A stretch of 50,932 nt of DNA from Georgenia ruanii (GCF_009193175.1 NZ_VUKE01000027.1:1-50932), one strand, 5' to 3'; shown: positions 15,561-26,198, counted from the stretch's first letter. The notes: generated from the sequence alone by a model not told the origin. Translations and numbers: made by a program.

Positions 15561-16403
15561 TCAGAGACGGGGGTTCACAGCGGGCGTCGGGTAGGGATCG
15601 ACGACCTGATCCATCGTCGAGGCGGCCCCGTCCGCCCCCAGCACCTCGATGCGGCTGAGCACGCGCGGGTCGGCCAGCGTGCTGAACCCGAAGAGGTTCC
15701 CCCAGGGGTCCGTGAGGACGGCATATGTGTTGAAGGGGGACTCGGAGGTGGGAATGAGGACACGGGAACCTGATTCCACCGCCCTGGACAGGCTCGTCGA
15801 GACGTCCTCGACCTCGAAGTAGATCAGCCAGTGCGGCCGGGAGGCGAAGCCCGCGACCCCGTGAAGCTTGAAGATGCCCGTGGCAATTCGCCGATCGCCG
15901 TGCAGAAACCGCATTTCGAAGGGGTCGTCGCGCATCACCAGGTAGTCGAGATCGAGCAAGCGGCCCCAGAACTCGGTGGCATCGTCGACGCTCAGCGCGG
16001 AGTAGTCGCAGTTGGCGTGCCAGTAGATGGAAGCCTCGTCCGAGGAGACGCCGCTCCGCGGGCGCAGCTCGACGACCGCGCCGGTCCGGGGTGCGATGTA
16101 GTGCCGTTCGTCGTCCCCGTCGCGCACGGCGTGATGCGTGACCCCGAGATCCTGCACCCGCTCCACCGCCCGCTCGACGGAGTCCACCGCGAACACCGGG
16201 ACCCAGCCGGTCACGCCCGGCAGCTGGGGAGAGCCCGTCGATGCTCCCCGGTCACGCAGCGCGATCCCGGGCTCGGCCCCCCGCGGTAGCTCGAGGAGCC
16301 ACTCGTAGTACGCGGCGGCCTCGACCGGCAGGGGGGTCAGCAGCTCGGCTTGGTGCAGCTGGCCATCCGCCGGACTCTCGCTCACGGGCCCAGTATGTTC
16401 CAT
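15561..16403 (-). CDS. Tandem VOC-domain protein
   Basis: A 280-residue protein with two VOC units, about residues 18-128 and 138-255. The N-terminal unit opens LLTPLPVEAAAYYEWLLELP, and the second has HANCDYSALSVDDATEFWGRLL, RPHWLIYFEVEDV and FNTYAVLTDPWGNLFGFSTL. The DPWGN-FGF motif is the usual final VOC strand. The ATG at 16403 overlaps the PucR stop by one base (TGATG), so it is translated by coupling with that regulator. It may be a ring-modifying or isomerising enzyme for the substrate that PucR senses. Confidence 0.82.
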   Translation of the reverse strand: MEHTGPVSESPADGQLHQAELLTPLPVEAAAYYEWLLELPRGAEPGIALRDRGASTGSPQLPGVTGWVPVFAVDSVERAVERVQDLGVTHHAVRDGDDERHYIAPRTGAVVELRPRSGVSSDEASIYWHANCDYSALSVDDATEFWGRLLDLDYLVMRDDPFEMRFLHGDRRIATGIFKLHGVAGFASRPHWLIYFEVEDVSTSLSRAVESGSRVLIPTSESPFNTYAVLTDPWGNLFGFSTLADPRVLSRIEVLGADGAASTMDQVVDPYPTPAVNPRL

Positions 16404-17542
16404 CACGGTCGCAAGCTTCGGGCCGGCTCCGGGCTGGTGCTGTCCTCCTCGAGCGCGGCGAGCGCCAGCGACAGGTTGGTGATGCTCCAGCTGCTCTCGA
16501 TTCCCATGCCCAACAGCTCCTCGATCTGGCGCAGTCGGTAGCGCAACGTGTTGCGGTGGACGAAGAGCCGGTCGGCGGTCTCGCCGGCGACCCGGTCGGT
16601 GTCGAGATAGACGTGCAGCGTCTCGACGAGGGATCCACCGTGGCGGCGATCGTAGTCGAGGAGCGGACCGAGGAACTGCCGCGCGAAGTCACCCAGCGGG
16701 AGCGCCTCGTTCGTGATGACGAGCAGCTGCGAGAGGTCGATGCGTCGCGGGTACTGAACACCGGTTCCCTGGCACAACGCTGCTCGGGCCTCGTGGTAGC
16801 CCACCCGCAGGCCGCTCGCCCCCACGTGGGGAAGGCTGACGCCCACCCTGGCGTCAGGGCCCAGATCGGCGACGTGCTGCAGGAGGGTCCCGGCGATCCG
16901 TCCGACCATGGGATCGTCCGGGATCACCATGACGATGTCCTCCCCGCGCACCACTCGGACGAACGGATCGGGGCGGTTGCTCATCAGGGCGTGGATGGCC
17001 CACGGGATCTTCAGGAGCCGCGGTGAACTCGTCCGGCTGCGGCCGAGCAAGACCCGATGGGGCCGGTTCGAGTCAAGGCCGATGCCGGTCATGCGCTCCC
17101 GGGCCTCACGCCCCGACAGGCGATTCTCGATGATGTCGTCGAGGACGTCCGCCGCGAGCTCCCGGCGAACCTGCTGCCCGGCGCGAAGCCGGCCGATCTC
17201 CAGCGCGACGATCTCTGCCGCGACGTCGACGAGGTACCTCTTGTCGCCGGGCTCGCGGGCGGCGAGCAGCGAGACCGCCTCGTGATGGAGCTCCACGGTG
17301 AGGACGACGATGCCGGCCTCGCCCGGGGCCTCACGTGCGGCGAGCACGTGCTCGTAGTCCCACAGCGCCCGGCCGGGGGCTGTGGCGAGCACGCTGCCGT
17401 CGAGGTCGAAGAGGCCGACCTCTGCCTCGATCGACCGGTGCAGGACCGCCATGAGCCGCCGCAGTCCCCCCTCCTGGGCCGCGCGCAGGAGACGCGGCAC
17501 GTCGGCGGCGGCGTGCGGCTGGAGGGCGCTCATGGCACGCAT
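16403..17542 (-). CDS. PucR-family transcriptional regulator
   Basis: A 379-residue regulator. The N-terminal half (about 20-170) is a variable sensory domain with a GAF-like pattern (LFDLDGSVLATAPGRALW). A GGDEF-like middle part follows, and the C-terminal PucR helix-turn-helix at about 320-375 is clear: LVETLHVYLDTDRVAGETADRL then FVHRNTLRYRLRQIEELLG. PucR and CdaR-type proteins control purine, sugar acid or aromatic catabolism genes. It is followed with a one-base overlap by a tandem VOC gene and then the HsaA-like unit, which it probably activates. No clear ribosome site is visible; a start at 17533 (MSALQ) is possible. Confidence 0.9.
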   Translation of the reverse strand: MRAMSALQPHAAADVPRLLRAAQEGGLRRLMAVLHRSIEAEVGLFDLDGSVLATAPGRALWDYEHVLAAREAPGEAGIVVLTVELHHEAVSLLAAREPGDKRYLVDVAAEIVALEIGRLRAGQQVRRELAADVLDDIIENRLSGREARERMTGIGLDSNRPHRVLLGRSRTSSPRLLKIPWAIHALMSNRPDPFVRVVRGEDIVMVIPDDPMVGRIAGTLLQHVADLGPDARVGVSLPHVGASGLRVGYHEARAALCQGTGVQYPRRIDLSQLLVITNEALPLGDFARQFLGPLLDYDRRHGGSLVETLHVYLDTDRVAGETADRLFVHRNTLRYRLRQIEELLGMGIESSWSITNLSLALAALEEDSTSPEPARSLRP

Positions 17543-17596
17543 GATGCCCGAGGTCGCGCGCCCGCCCTAACCGGTCGCGGACGAGGGCGAGCGCGG

Positions 17597-18535
17597 TCAG
17601 GGCTGCGGGTGCGCCTCGGTCACCGCGTCGACGGCGTCAGGAGCCACGGTCGGGGCGTCAGCGGAGTCGACGGCGGCGAGGGCTTCCGTCATCGGGGCCG
17701 TGCCGGCCGGCGTGCCGTCAAGCCTCTCGGCGAGGGCGGTGAGCACCTCGGCGACGTCGTCGGCCGCCGGCCGATCGTCCGGGTCCTTGGCGAGCAGGTC
17801 GTCCACGAGCCGGTCGAGCTCCACCGGTATCCCAGGACTCAGCTGGGTCAGCCGCGGCGGCTGGACGTAGACGTGCTGGTGCAGCACGCTCTCGGGTCGC
17901 TCGCCGGTGAAGGGCGGCCGGCCGGCGACGAGCGCGGTGAGCAGGCAGCCGAAGGAGTACATGTCCGTGGCGCGGGTGGCCGGCTCGGCCCGGGCCTGCT
18001 CCGGGGCCATGTACTCGGCGGTGCCCTGGGTGGTGCCGGGCGCGGCCAGGGAGGTCACCGCCTGGTACTCAAAGGCGGCGATGCCGAAGTCGACGACCAT
18101 CACCCGGTCGCCGTCGACCAGGATGTTCGCGGGCTTGACGTCCCGGTGCACGATGCCGGAGGCGTGGGCCGCGGCGAGCGCCCCGGCCACCCGGCCCGCG
18201 ACGCGCAGCGCCTCCTGCAGCGGCAGCGACCCCTCCCGCAACACGGCCGCCAGGTCCTGGCCCTTGAGCCGCTCCATGACGATGTAGGCGATGTCGCCGT
18301 CGACGCCGGCGTCGTGGACCGTGACGATGTCGGGGTGCTCGAGGGCCGCGGTGGCGATCGCCTCGCGGTGCACGCGCTCGCCGAGTGTGGGGTCGGCGGA
18401 GCCGGCCAGGCTCACCGTCTTGACGGCGACCCGCCGGGCGAGCACGAGGTCGAGCCCGCGCCAGACCTCGGCCATCCCGCCGCGGCCGAGGCGGCGGTCG
18501 AGCTCGTACCGGTCGGCGAGCACTCTTTTGGGCAC
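17597..18535 (-). CDS. Soluble Ser/Thr protein kinase (Pkn type)
   Basis: A 312-residue Hanks-type kinase. The glycine loop GRGGMAEVW starts at residue 17, the ATP-anchoring Lys is K39 (VAVKTV), the catalytic loop HRDVKPANI has D132, DFG is at 149-151 and the P+1 region GTAEYMAPEQ follows. The kinase fold ends near residue 275 and the last 35 residues are acidic and disordered. There is no transmembrane helix or PASTA domain, so this is a cytoplasmic, shorter form than PknB. GTG at 18535 starts the normal YELDRRLGRGG region. Its target is unknown. A 48-base stretch of this gene is echoed at about 8338-8386. Confidence 0.93.
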   Translation of the reverse strand: MPKRVLADRYELDRRLGRGGMAEVWRGLDLVLARRVAVKTVSLAGSADPTLGERVHREAIATAALEHPDIVTVHDAGVDGDIAYIVMERLKGQDLAAVLREGSLPLQEALRVAGRVAGALAAAHASGIVHRDVKPANILVDGDRVMVVDFGIAAFEYQAVTSLAAPGTTQGTAEYMAPEQARAEPATRATDMYSFGCLLTALVAGRPPFTGERPESVLHQHVYVQPPRLTQLSPGIPVELDRLVDDLLAKDPDDRPAADDVAEVLTALAERLDGTPAGTAPMTEALAAVDSADAPTVAPDAVDAVTEAHPQP

Positions 18536-18750
18536 CGCTGGATTGTCTCGGACGACGGCCGGTACGGCATCACGAGTCGACGAGGAACGTCATGGCGGGC
18601 GAAGCCCGTCGGACCGGCTCCTGACCGGAGCCGCCCCTGTCCGGCCGACAGCACAGCGGATAGCGTGGCTGATGCCCCGTGCGGCTGCTGGCCACGGCTC
18701 GGCGTGACCGGGCACCCGGGCGGGCCCACCTCCGCCGAAGGGAGAGACCG

Positions 18751-19098
18751 ATGCAGGACGACCAGGTCGAGCGCAACCTCCAGGGAATGGACGACCTCGA
18801 CTTCGACGGGTGGAACAAGGGCGACTGGCACGGCGTCTTCGCCCACCACCACACCGACGACGTGCTGGTGGACTGGAAGGGGCAGGACCCGACCCACGGG
18901 CTGCAGGAGCACATCGACGCGATGAAGGCGTACGTCGAGGCCGCGGGGGGCGCACCACCGCAGATCACCTCCCACCCGATCCGGTTCGGCTCGGGCGAGT
19001 GGACCTGCGTCATCGGCGAGTTCGAGAACGGCAGCCGCATGGTCACGGTCGCCAGGTGGCACGACGGCGCGATCGCCGAGGAGTACATCTGGGCCTGA
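18751..19098 (+). CDS. NTF2/SnoaL-like protein
   Basis: A 115-residue single-domain cone-fold protein: helix NLQGMDDLDFDGWNKGDW, then FAHHHTDDVLVDWKG with the SnoaL-type D-V-x-V-D-W strand, and final strands WTCVIGEFENGSRMVTVAR and AEEYIWA. Relatives are called SnoaL-like polyketide cyclases or ester cyclases, but most single-gene members have no proven reaction. GAAGGGAGAG precedes the ATG at 18751. The 215 bases upstream, up to the kinase start, hold no other convincing gene. It stands alone between the divergent kinase and efeO. Confidence 0.82.
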   Translation: MQDDQVERNLQGMDDLDFDGWNKGDWHGVFAHHHTDDVLVDWKGQDPTHGLQEHIDAMKAYVEAAGGAPPQITSHPIRFGSGEWTCVIGEFENGSRMVTVARWHDGAIAEEYIWA

Positions 19099-19174
19099 TC
19101 TTCCGTACGCTCCGCGACCTCTGGCCGGGCTCCGGCCCGTGGCCGATGGTCACCTGTCGAACCGACCCTTGTGC

Positions 19175-19193
19175 TTAGGTGAGCCTTACCTTA
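19175..19193. promoter_or_regulatory. DtxR/IdeR iron box upstream of efeO
   Basis: TTAGGTGAGCCTTACCTTA agrees with the actinobacterial iron-box consensus TTAGGTTAGCCTAACCTAA at 16 of 19 positions. It sits between TTGTGC (19169-19174) and TTATCT (19191-19196), which form a possible -35/-10 pair with a 16-base spacer. Iron-loaded DtxR/IdeR bound here would shut off efeO-efeB. Confidence 0.8.
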
Positions 19194-19273
19194 TCTTCTC
19201 GGCTGCGGAGTGATGACGCGTGTCGTCTCACCCCACCACCGACCGCCCGTGAGGCTCAACCGAGGAGTTTCGT

Positions 19274-20386
19274 TTGCGCGCGCCCCGCTTCCTTCTGCCC
19301 GTCAGCGCCCTCCTGCTATTCCCGGCCGGGTGCGCGACGGACCCGGACCCGGCGGCCTCCGCTGCCGGCACCGTCCAGGTGGACGCGACCGACGACCGGT
19401 GCGCACCCTCCCGGACCGAGCTCCCTGCAGGGGTCACCACGCTGAGCATCACCAACGGTGGCCGGCAGGTCACGGAGGTCTACGTCTACGACGGGGACCG
19501 GATCGTCACCGAGAAGGAGAACATCGGCCCGGGCACGAGCTACGACCTCGCGGTCGACCTGCCGGCCGGGTCGTACGTGCTGGCCTGCAAGCCCGGAATG
19601 GTCGGCGAGGGCATCCGCACGGAGCTCGTCGTCTCCGGCGAGGGCCGCCAGGAGGACCCGGCGGCCGCCCAGGCGGCGCAGGACTACCGCGACTGGGTCA
19701 CGGCCCAGGCCGACGCGCTCGTCCCCGCCGTCGAGGCGTTCGCCGCCGCGGTCAAGTCCGGCGACGTCGAGCGCGCGAAGGCCCTGTACGCGCCCTCCCG
19801 TGAGCCGTGGGAGCGCATCGAGCCCGTGGCCGAGAGCTTCGGGGACCTCGACCCGCGCATGGACGCCCGCGAGGCGGACCTGGCCGCCGGCGAGGCCTTC
19901 ACCGGCTGGCACCGGCTCGAGAAGGCGCTGTGGACCGGCGAGGACCTCGCCGCCCTGGCCCCGGTCGCCGACCAGCTCGTCGCCGACGCCACCGAGCTGC
20001 GCCAGCGCGTGCCCAACGCCGTCATCACCGCCACCTCGGTGGGCAACGGCGCCAAGGAGCTGCTCGACGAGGTGGCCACCGGGAAGATCACCGGCGAGGA
20101 GGAGGCCTTCTCCCACACCGACCTGGTGGACTTCTCCGCCAACGTCGAAGGTGCGGCCAAGGCCTTCGAGGTGCTGCGGCCGCTCGTGGAGCAGAACGCC
20201 CCCGAGCTCGCCACCCAGCTCGACGAGCGGTTCGTCGCCGTCGACGCCGCCCTCGCCCGCCATCGCGACGGCGACGGCTTCGCCTCCTACGACACCGTCG
20301 AGGAGGTAGACCGGCGCGAGCTCGCCCGCGTCGTCGACGCCCTCAGCGAGCCGCTGTCCCGGCTGAGCGCTGCCGCCGCGGCATGA
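19274..20386 (+). CDS. efeO: EfeO-family iron-uptake lipoprotein
   Basis: A 370-residue exported lipoprotein of the EfeUOB ferrous/ferric uptake system. The signal peptide ends with C20 as the lipid-attachment Cys (LFPAGC). A cupredoxin-like domain (about 33-122) carries C43, C105 and M109 in CKPGM. The M75-type imelysin domain follows, with the iron-site motif GWHRLEKALW (H213, E216). This is the two-domain EfeO form. TTG at 19274 follows GAGGAG by about 6 bases and gives a normal signal peptide. It overlaps efeB by ATGA and lies behind an iron box. No EfeU permease gene is nearby, which is unusual for the system. Confidence 0.93.
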   Translation: MRAPRFLLPVSALLLFPAGCATDPDPAASAAGTVQVDATDDRCAPSRTELPAGVTTLSITNGGRQVTEVYVYDGDRIVTEKENIGPGTSYDLAVDLPAGSYVLACKPGMVGEGIRTELVVSGEGRQEDPAAAQAAQDYRDWVTAQADALVPAVEAFAAAVKSGDVERAKALYAPSREPWERIEPVAESFGDLDPRMDAREADLAAGEAFTGWHRLEKALWTGEDLAALAPVADQLVADATELRQRVPNAVITATSVGNGAKELLDEVATGKITGEEEAFSHTDLVDFSANVEGAAKAFEVLRPLVEQNAPELATQLDERFVAVDAALARHRDGDGFASYDTVEEVDRRELARVVDALSEPLSRLSAAAAA

Positions 20387-21627
20387 ACGCCCTCTCCCGG
20401 CGCGGGTTCCTCGGCGCCCTGGCCGGCGCGGCCGGCACCGGCGTGCTGGCCGGCGGGGCCGGCGGCGTCGCGCTCGAGCGGGCCCGCGACGGCGACGCCA
20501 CGGTGGCCTTCGACGGCGAGCACCAGGCCGGCATCGCCACCCCCGTGCAGGGCCACCTGCACTTCGCCGCCTTCGACGTCACGACGACCAGCCGAGCGGA
20601 GCTCGCCGGGCTGCTGCGGGACTGGACCGTCGCCGCGCGGGCGATGTGCGCGGGACGGCCGGTCGGGGAGGACGGCGCCGTCGACGGCTCCCCGCTCGCC
20701 CCGCCGGAGGACACCGGCGAGGCCCTCGACGCCGGCGCCGGCCGGCTCACCCTGACGGTGGGGCTGGGCCCTTCCCTGTTCGACGGCCGGTTCGGCCTGG
20801 CGGACCGCCGGCCGCCCGCGCTCGTCGACCTGCCCGCCTTCCCCGGGGAGGCGCTCGACCCGGCCCGCTGCGGCGGCGACCTCGCCGTCCAGGCCTGCGC
20901 GGACGACCCGCAGGTCGCCGTGCACGCCATCCGGAACCTCACCCGCATCGCGCACGGCCGCGCGGCCATCCGCTGGGCCCAGCTCGGCTACGGCAGGGCC
21001 GCGAGCACCTCGCCGGATCAGCCCACCCCGCGGAACCTCTTCGGGTTCAAGGACGGCACCGCCAATCCCGGCGGCGACGACGCCGCCACCCTGGCCGAGC
21101 ACGTGTGGGTCCAGCCCGACGACGCCGCGCAGCAGCACCCAGGTGCGGCGTGGATGACCGGCGGGTCGTACCTGGTGGCCCGGCGCATCGCGATGGTCGT
21201 CGAGACCTGGGACCGCACCTCGCTGCAGGAGCAGGAGCAGGTGATCGGGCGCACCAAGGGCGCGGGCGCCCCGCTCGGCGGGACGCACGAGCGGGACGAG
21301 GTGGACGAGGTGGACCCCGCGGCGCTGCCGGCCAGCTCGCACGTGCGGCTGGCCCACCCCTCCCGCCACGGCGGCGCGCGGATGCTGCGCCGCGGCTTCA
21401 ACTACGTCGACGGCTCCGACGGCCTCGGCCACCTCGACGCCGGGCTGTTCTTCCTGGCCTACCAGCGCGATCCCCGGCACGCCTTCGTCCCTGTCCAGCA
21501 GACCCTCGCGGCGCAGGACGCCATGAACGAGTACGTCCGGCACACCGGCTCGAGCATCTGGGCGGTCCCGCCCGGCACGAGCCCGGAGGGCTTCTGGGCC
21601 GAGGGGCTGCTCACCGGCGCCGGCTGA
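20383..21627 (+). CDS. efeB: EfeB-type Dyp heme peroxidase, Tat-exported
   Basis: A 414-residue dye-decolorizing peroxidase. The N-terminus SRRGFLGALAGAAGTG is a twin-arginine signal. The Dyp signature GFKDGTANP is at 221-229 with the catalytic D224, and the proximal heme ligand is H325 in RLAHP. EfeB works with EfeO outside the membrane in heme or iron handling. The start ATG overlaps the efeO stop (20383-20386), so translation is coupled. A long hairpin ends the operon. Length and all key residues are normal. Confidence 0.95.
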   Translation: MNALSRRGFLGALAGAAGTGVLAGGAGGVALERARDGDATVAFDGEHQAGIATPVQGHLHFAAFDVTTTSRAELAGLLRDWTVAARAMCAGRPVGEDGAVDGSPLAPPEDTGEALDAGAGRLTLTVGLGPSLFDGRFGLADRRPPALVDLPAFPGEALDPARCGGDLAVQACADDPQVAVHAIRNLTRIAHGRAAIRWAQLGYGRAASTSPDQPTPRNLFGFKDGTANPGGDDAATLAEHVWVQPDDAAQQHPGAAWMTGGSYLVARRIAMVVETWDRTSLQEQEQVIGRTKGAGAPLGGTHERDEVDEVDPAALPASSHVRLAHPSRHGGARMLRRGFNYVDGSDGLGHLDAGLFFLAYQRDPRHAFVPVQQTLAAQDAMNEYVRHTGSSIWAVPPGTSPEGFWAEGLLTGAG

Positions 21628-21655
21628 CCAGGGACCGCGCCGACAGGTGAGACCG

Positions 21656-21702
21656 TGCCGGCGCCCGACGGCGAGGCGAGCCCTCGTCGTCGGGCGCCGG
21701 CA
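21656..21702. terminator. Bidirectional terminator, efeB / DHA2 exporter
   Basis: An about 20-base stem starting TGCCGGCGCCCGACG, closed by a short GCGAGC loop, with one G-T pair. It separates convergent efeB and the exporter gene, whose stop is at 21707. Confidence 0.8.
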
Positions 21703-21706
21703 TCGA

Positions 21707-23878
<2,172 letters not shown>

Positions 23879-23910
23879 CCGAAGACGGAGTACGGACTAT
23901 CCGTCTTCGG
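23879..23910 (+). terminator. Terminator of the short hypothetical gene
   Basis: CCGAAGACGGA (23879-23889) and TCCGTCTTCGG (23900-23910) form a perfect 11-base stem with a 10-base loop, starting directly after the coding region. Confidence 0.75.
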
Positions 23911-23997
23911 CGAAGGCCGCCGAACGCATCGCACGACGCGTGACGGCGCGGAGTATCAGGTCATGTCCCCGACGATGCGGACCCGGAGAGCGGCTCC

Positions 23998-24828
23998 ATG
24001 GCGACATTCCCCACCCACGATCCGCCCACGCCCCTCCGGCCGTTCGTCGCCGCCGCTCACGGCTATGCGGTTCCGGCGAACCCCACCGGTCTGCACCGCG
24101 GGCTGCCCTCGCGCCATCTCACGCTCGTCGTCGAGCTGCTCGCGCCGCTGCGCCTCTCCGGGCTCGGCAGCCCGGTCGCCGCGCACGCCGTCGCCGGCGG
24201 GCTGCACACCCGGCCGGTCCTGATCGACGCGTCGGCGCCGCAGGAGGGTCTGCAGTACGCCCTCACCCCGCTCGGGGCGGAGGCGCTCCTGGGGCTGCCG
24301 GCCTCGGAGCTGGCCGGGCGCGATCTGGACCTCGCCGACCTGCTGCCGGAGGCCGACCGCCTGGTCGCGCGGCTGCAGGAGACCCGCAGCTGGGCCGCAC
24401 GCTTCCGGCTGCTCGACGAGGCCCTGCTCGCTCGGCTTGCCGGACGGGAGGTGCCCGCCGTGCGGCCCGAGGTCGCCGAGGCCTGGCGGGTGATCTTCCG
24501 GCGCGGCGGGCAGACGCGGATCGGTACCGTCGCGACGCACGTCGGGTGGGGGCGGCGCCACCTGGCGGAGCAGTTCCGCCTCGTCACCGGGCTCACCCCA
24601 CGGGAGGCGGTGCGCATCGCCCGCTTCGAGCACGCCCGTGGGCTGCTGCTCCGCCCGGGCCGGCCGGGGCTGGCCGACGTCGCCGCCCGCGCGGGCTACG
24701 CCGACCAGCCGCACCTGGCCCGGGAGTGGCGCGCGCTGGCCGGCTGCAGCGTCGGCACCTGGCTGCGCGAGGAGCTCCCATTCGTTCAAGACGGCGCCCA
24801 CCGCACGGGTGCAGGATCCACGTCATGA
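23998..24828 (+). CDS. AraC-family transcriptional regulator
   Basis: A 276-residue regulator. The N-terminal part (about 10-150) is a ligand domain opening PPTPLRPFVAAAHGYA, with the GLHTRPVLIDASAPQEGLQYALTPLG segment seen in regulators of this group. The C-terminal double helix-turn-helix is at about 165-262: IGTVATHVGWGRRHLAEQFR and LADVAARAGYADQPHLAREW. It overlaps the VOC gene by ATGA and so is likely to control or be tuned by it. ATG at 23998 has no strong ribosome site. Confidence 0.88.
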   Translation: MATFPTHDPPTPLRPFVAAAHGYAVPANPTGLHRGLPSRHLTLVVELLAPLRLSGLGSPVAAHAVAGGLHTRPVLIDASAPQEGLQYALTPLGAEALLGLPASELAGRDLDLADLLPEADRLVARLQETRSWAARFRLLDEALLARLAGREVPAVRPEVAEAWRVIFRRGGQTRIGTVATHVGWGRRHLAEQFRLVTGLTPREAVRIARFEHARGLLLRPGRPGLADVAARAGYADQPHLAREWRALAGCSVGTWLREELPFVQDGAHRTGAGSTS

Positions 24829-25253
24829 GCGAAACCACGAGCGAAACCACGAAGAAGCTCGCCCCACCCACCCCGACCGTCTGGCCGAGCGTCGGGTTCG
24901 TCGACGTCGACGCCGGGATTCGGTTCCTCGAGAGCCTCGGCTTCGTCGTCACGGCCCTGCACCGCGGGCCGGACGGCGTCGTCGAGCACGCCGAGGCACG
25001 CTGGCCGGGCGGCGGGGGCGTCATGTTCGGCAGCCGGGCCAAGGCGGGCGCCTGGGGAAGGCTGGGGCCGCAGGGCGTGTACGTCGTGACCGCCGATCCC
25101 GCCACCGTCGACGCCGCGTTCGAACGGGTGCAAGGCCTGGACGGGGTGGAGGTGCTCCGCCCACCCCACGGGACCGACTACGACGCACGCACGTTCGACG
25201 TGCGCGACGCGGACGGGAACCTCTGGGCCGTCGGCACCTACCTCGGCGCCTGA
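24825..25253 (+). CDS. VOC-family (glyoxalase-like) protein
   Basis: A 142-residue single VOC-domain protein: WPSVGFVDVDAGIRFLESLGF, then VEHAEARWPGGGGVMFGSR and the final FDVRDADGNLWAVGTYLGA strand. It is of the PhnB/glyoxalase-like kind with an unusually Ser/Thr/Glu-rich start. It is translated by 4-base overlap from the AraC regulator. Such pairs often act in resistance to, or turnover of, small electrophiles, but no substrate can be named. Confidence 0.85.
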   Translation: MSETTSETTKKLAPPTPTVWPSVGFVDVDAGIRFLESLGFVVTALHRGPDGVVEHAEARWPGGGGVMFGSRAKAGAWGRLGPQGVYVVTADPATVDAAFERVQGLDGVEVLRPPHGTDYDARTFDVRDADGNLWAVGTYLGA

Positions 25254-25258
25254 GCCCG

Positions 25259-25304
25259 CTTCCCCACGGGGGCCACCCGCCTCGCGGTCCGCCCGCGTGG
25301 GAAG
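25259..25304 (+). terminator. Possible terminator after the VOC gene
   Basis: CTTCCCCACG (25259-25268) can pair with CGTGGGAAG (25296-25304) with one bulge, enclosing a GC-rich segment. It is weaker than the other hairpins in the window. Confidence 0.35.
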
Positions 25305-25357
25305 TGCGCGGACGTGGGGAGAGTGCGGACGCCGGACCCGACGTGGGAGGGGTTCCC

Positions 25358-25363
25358 TAGGCT
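25358..25363 (+). promoter_or_regulatory. -10 hexamer for a leaderless endonuclease IV transcript
   Basis: TAGGCT ends 7 bases before the ATG at 25371, as at the TSUP gene; no ribosome site lies between. Confidence 0.4.
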
Positions 25364-25370
25364 GGGCCTC

Positions 25371-26198
25371 ATGACTGCCGCGACCCCAGCCCCACTGACG
25401 GCCGAGACCCTGCGCATCGGCGCCCACGTGCGCCACGACGACCCCGTCGCCGCCGGGCTGGAGCGCGGCGCGGCGCTGAGCCAGTTCTTCATCGGCGACC
25501 CCCAGGGCTGGAAGAAGCCGGTGGTGGCCTACGACGGCGGGGCGCCGGCCCTGCGCGCCGCGGCCGAGGAGGCCGGCATCGACCTGTACGTCCACGCGCC
25601 GTACGTCCTCAACGTCGCGACGACGAACAACCGGATCCGCATCCCCAGCCGCAAGCTGCTCCAGCAGCAGATGGACGCCGCGGCCGAGGTCGGCGCGAAG
25701 GGCCTGATCGTCCACGGCGGGCACGTCGGCTCCGACGCCGAGCTGGAGACCGGCTTCGACAACTGGCGCAAGGCGGTGGAGCGCACCGACATCAAGGTCC
25801 CGCTGCTCATCGAGAACACCGCCGGCGGCAACCACGCGATGGCTCGTCAGCTCGAGCGCATCGCCCGGCTGTGGGACGTGATCTCCGGGGCCGAGGGCTT
25901 CGACCGGGTGGGGTTCTGCCTGGACACCTGCCACGCGTTCGCCGGCGGCAGCGACCTGACCACCGTCGTCGAGCAGGTCCGGGAGGTCACCGGGCGCATC
26001 GACCTCGTGCACCTCAACGACAGCCGCGACGCGTTCAACTCCGGCGCCGACCGGCACACCAACCTCGGCACCGGGACCATCGACGCCGACGCGCTCGCCG
26101 GCGTGGTGCGCGAGGCGGGCGCCGCGGTGGTGTGCGAGACCCCCGGCGGGGCCGTGGAGCACCAGGCGGACTTCGCCTGGCTGCGCGCGCGACTCTGA
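25371..26198 (+). CDS. nfo: Deoxyribonuclease IV (AP endonuclease, Nfo type)
   Basis: A 275-residue TIM-barrel endonuclease that cuts DNA at abasic sites in base-excision repair. The three-zinc site is recognisable: H in GAHVRHD and VHAPYVLN, GLIVHGGHVG, the E in LLIENTAGG, DTCHAFAGG, HLNDSRD with the GADRHTNLG loop, and the E in CETPGG. Length and order match the family. ATG at 25371 gives MTAATPAPLTAETLRIGAHV; a TAGGCT -10 box lies 7 bases upstream, so the message is probably leaderless. It stands alone, convergent with the SIS operon. Confidence 0.93.
   Translation: MTAATPAPLTAETLRIGAHVRHDDPVAAGLERGAALSQFFIGDPQGWKKPVVAYDGGAPALRAAAEEAGIDLYVHAPYVLNVATTNNRIRIPSRKLLQQQMDAAAEVGAKGLIVHGGHVGSDAELETGFDNWRKAVERTDIKVPLLIENTAGGNHAMARQLERIARLWDVISGAEGFDRVGFCLDTCHAFAGGSDLTTVVEQVREVTGRIDLVHLNDSRDAFNSGADRHTNLGTGTIDADALAGVVREAGAAVVCETPGGAVEHQADFAWLRARL

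Noticed and set aside
18672-18707. Eleven-codon leaderless open frame (MPRAAAGHGSA) before the NTF2-like gene
   Set aside because: TAGCGT lies only 5 bases from the ATG and the peptide has no recognisable feature, so support is too weak.
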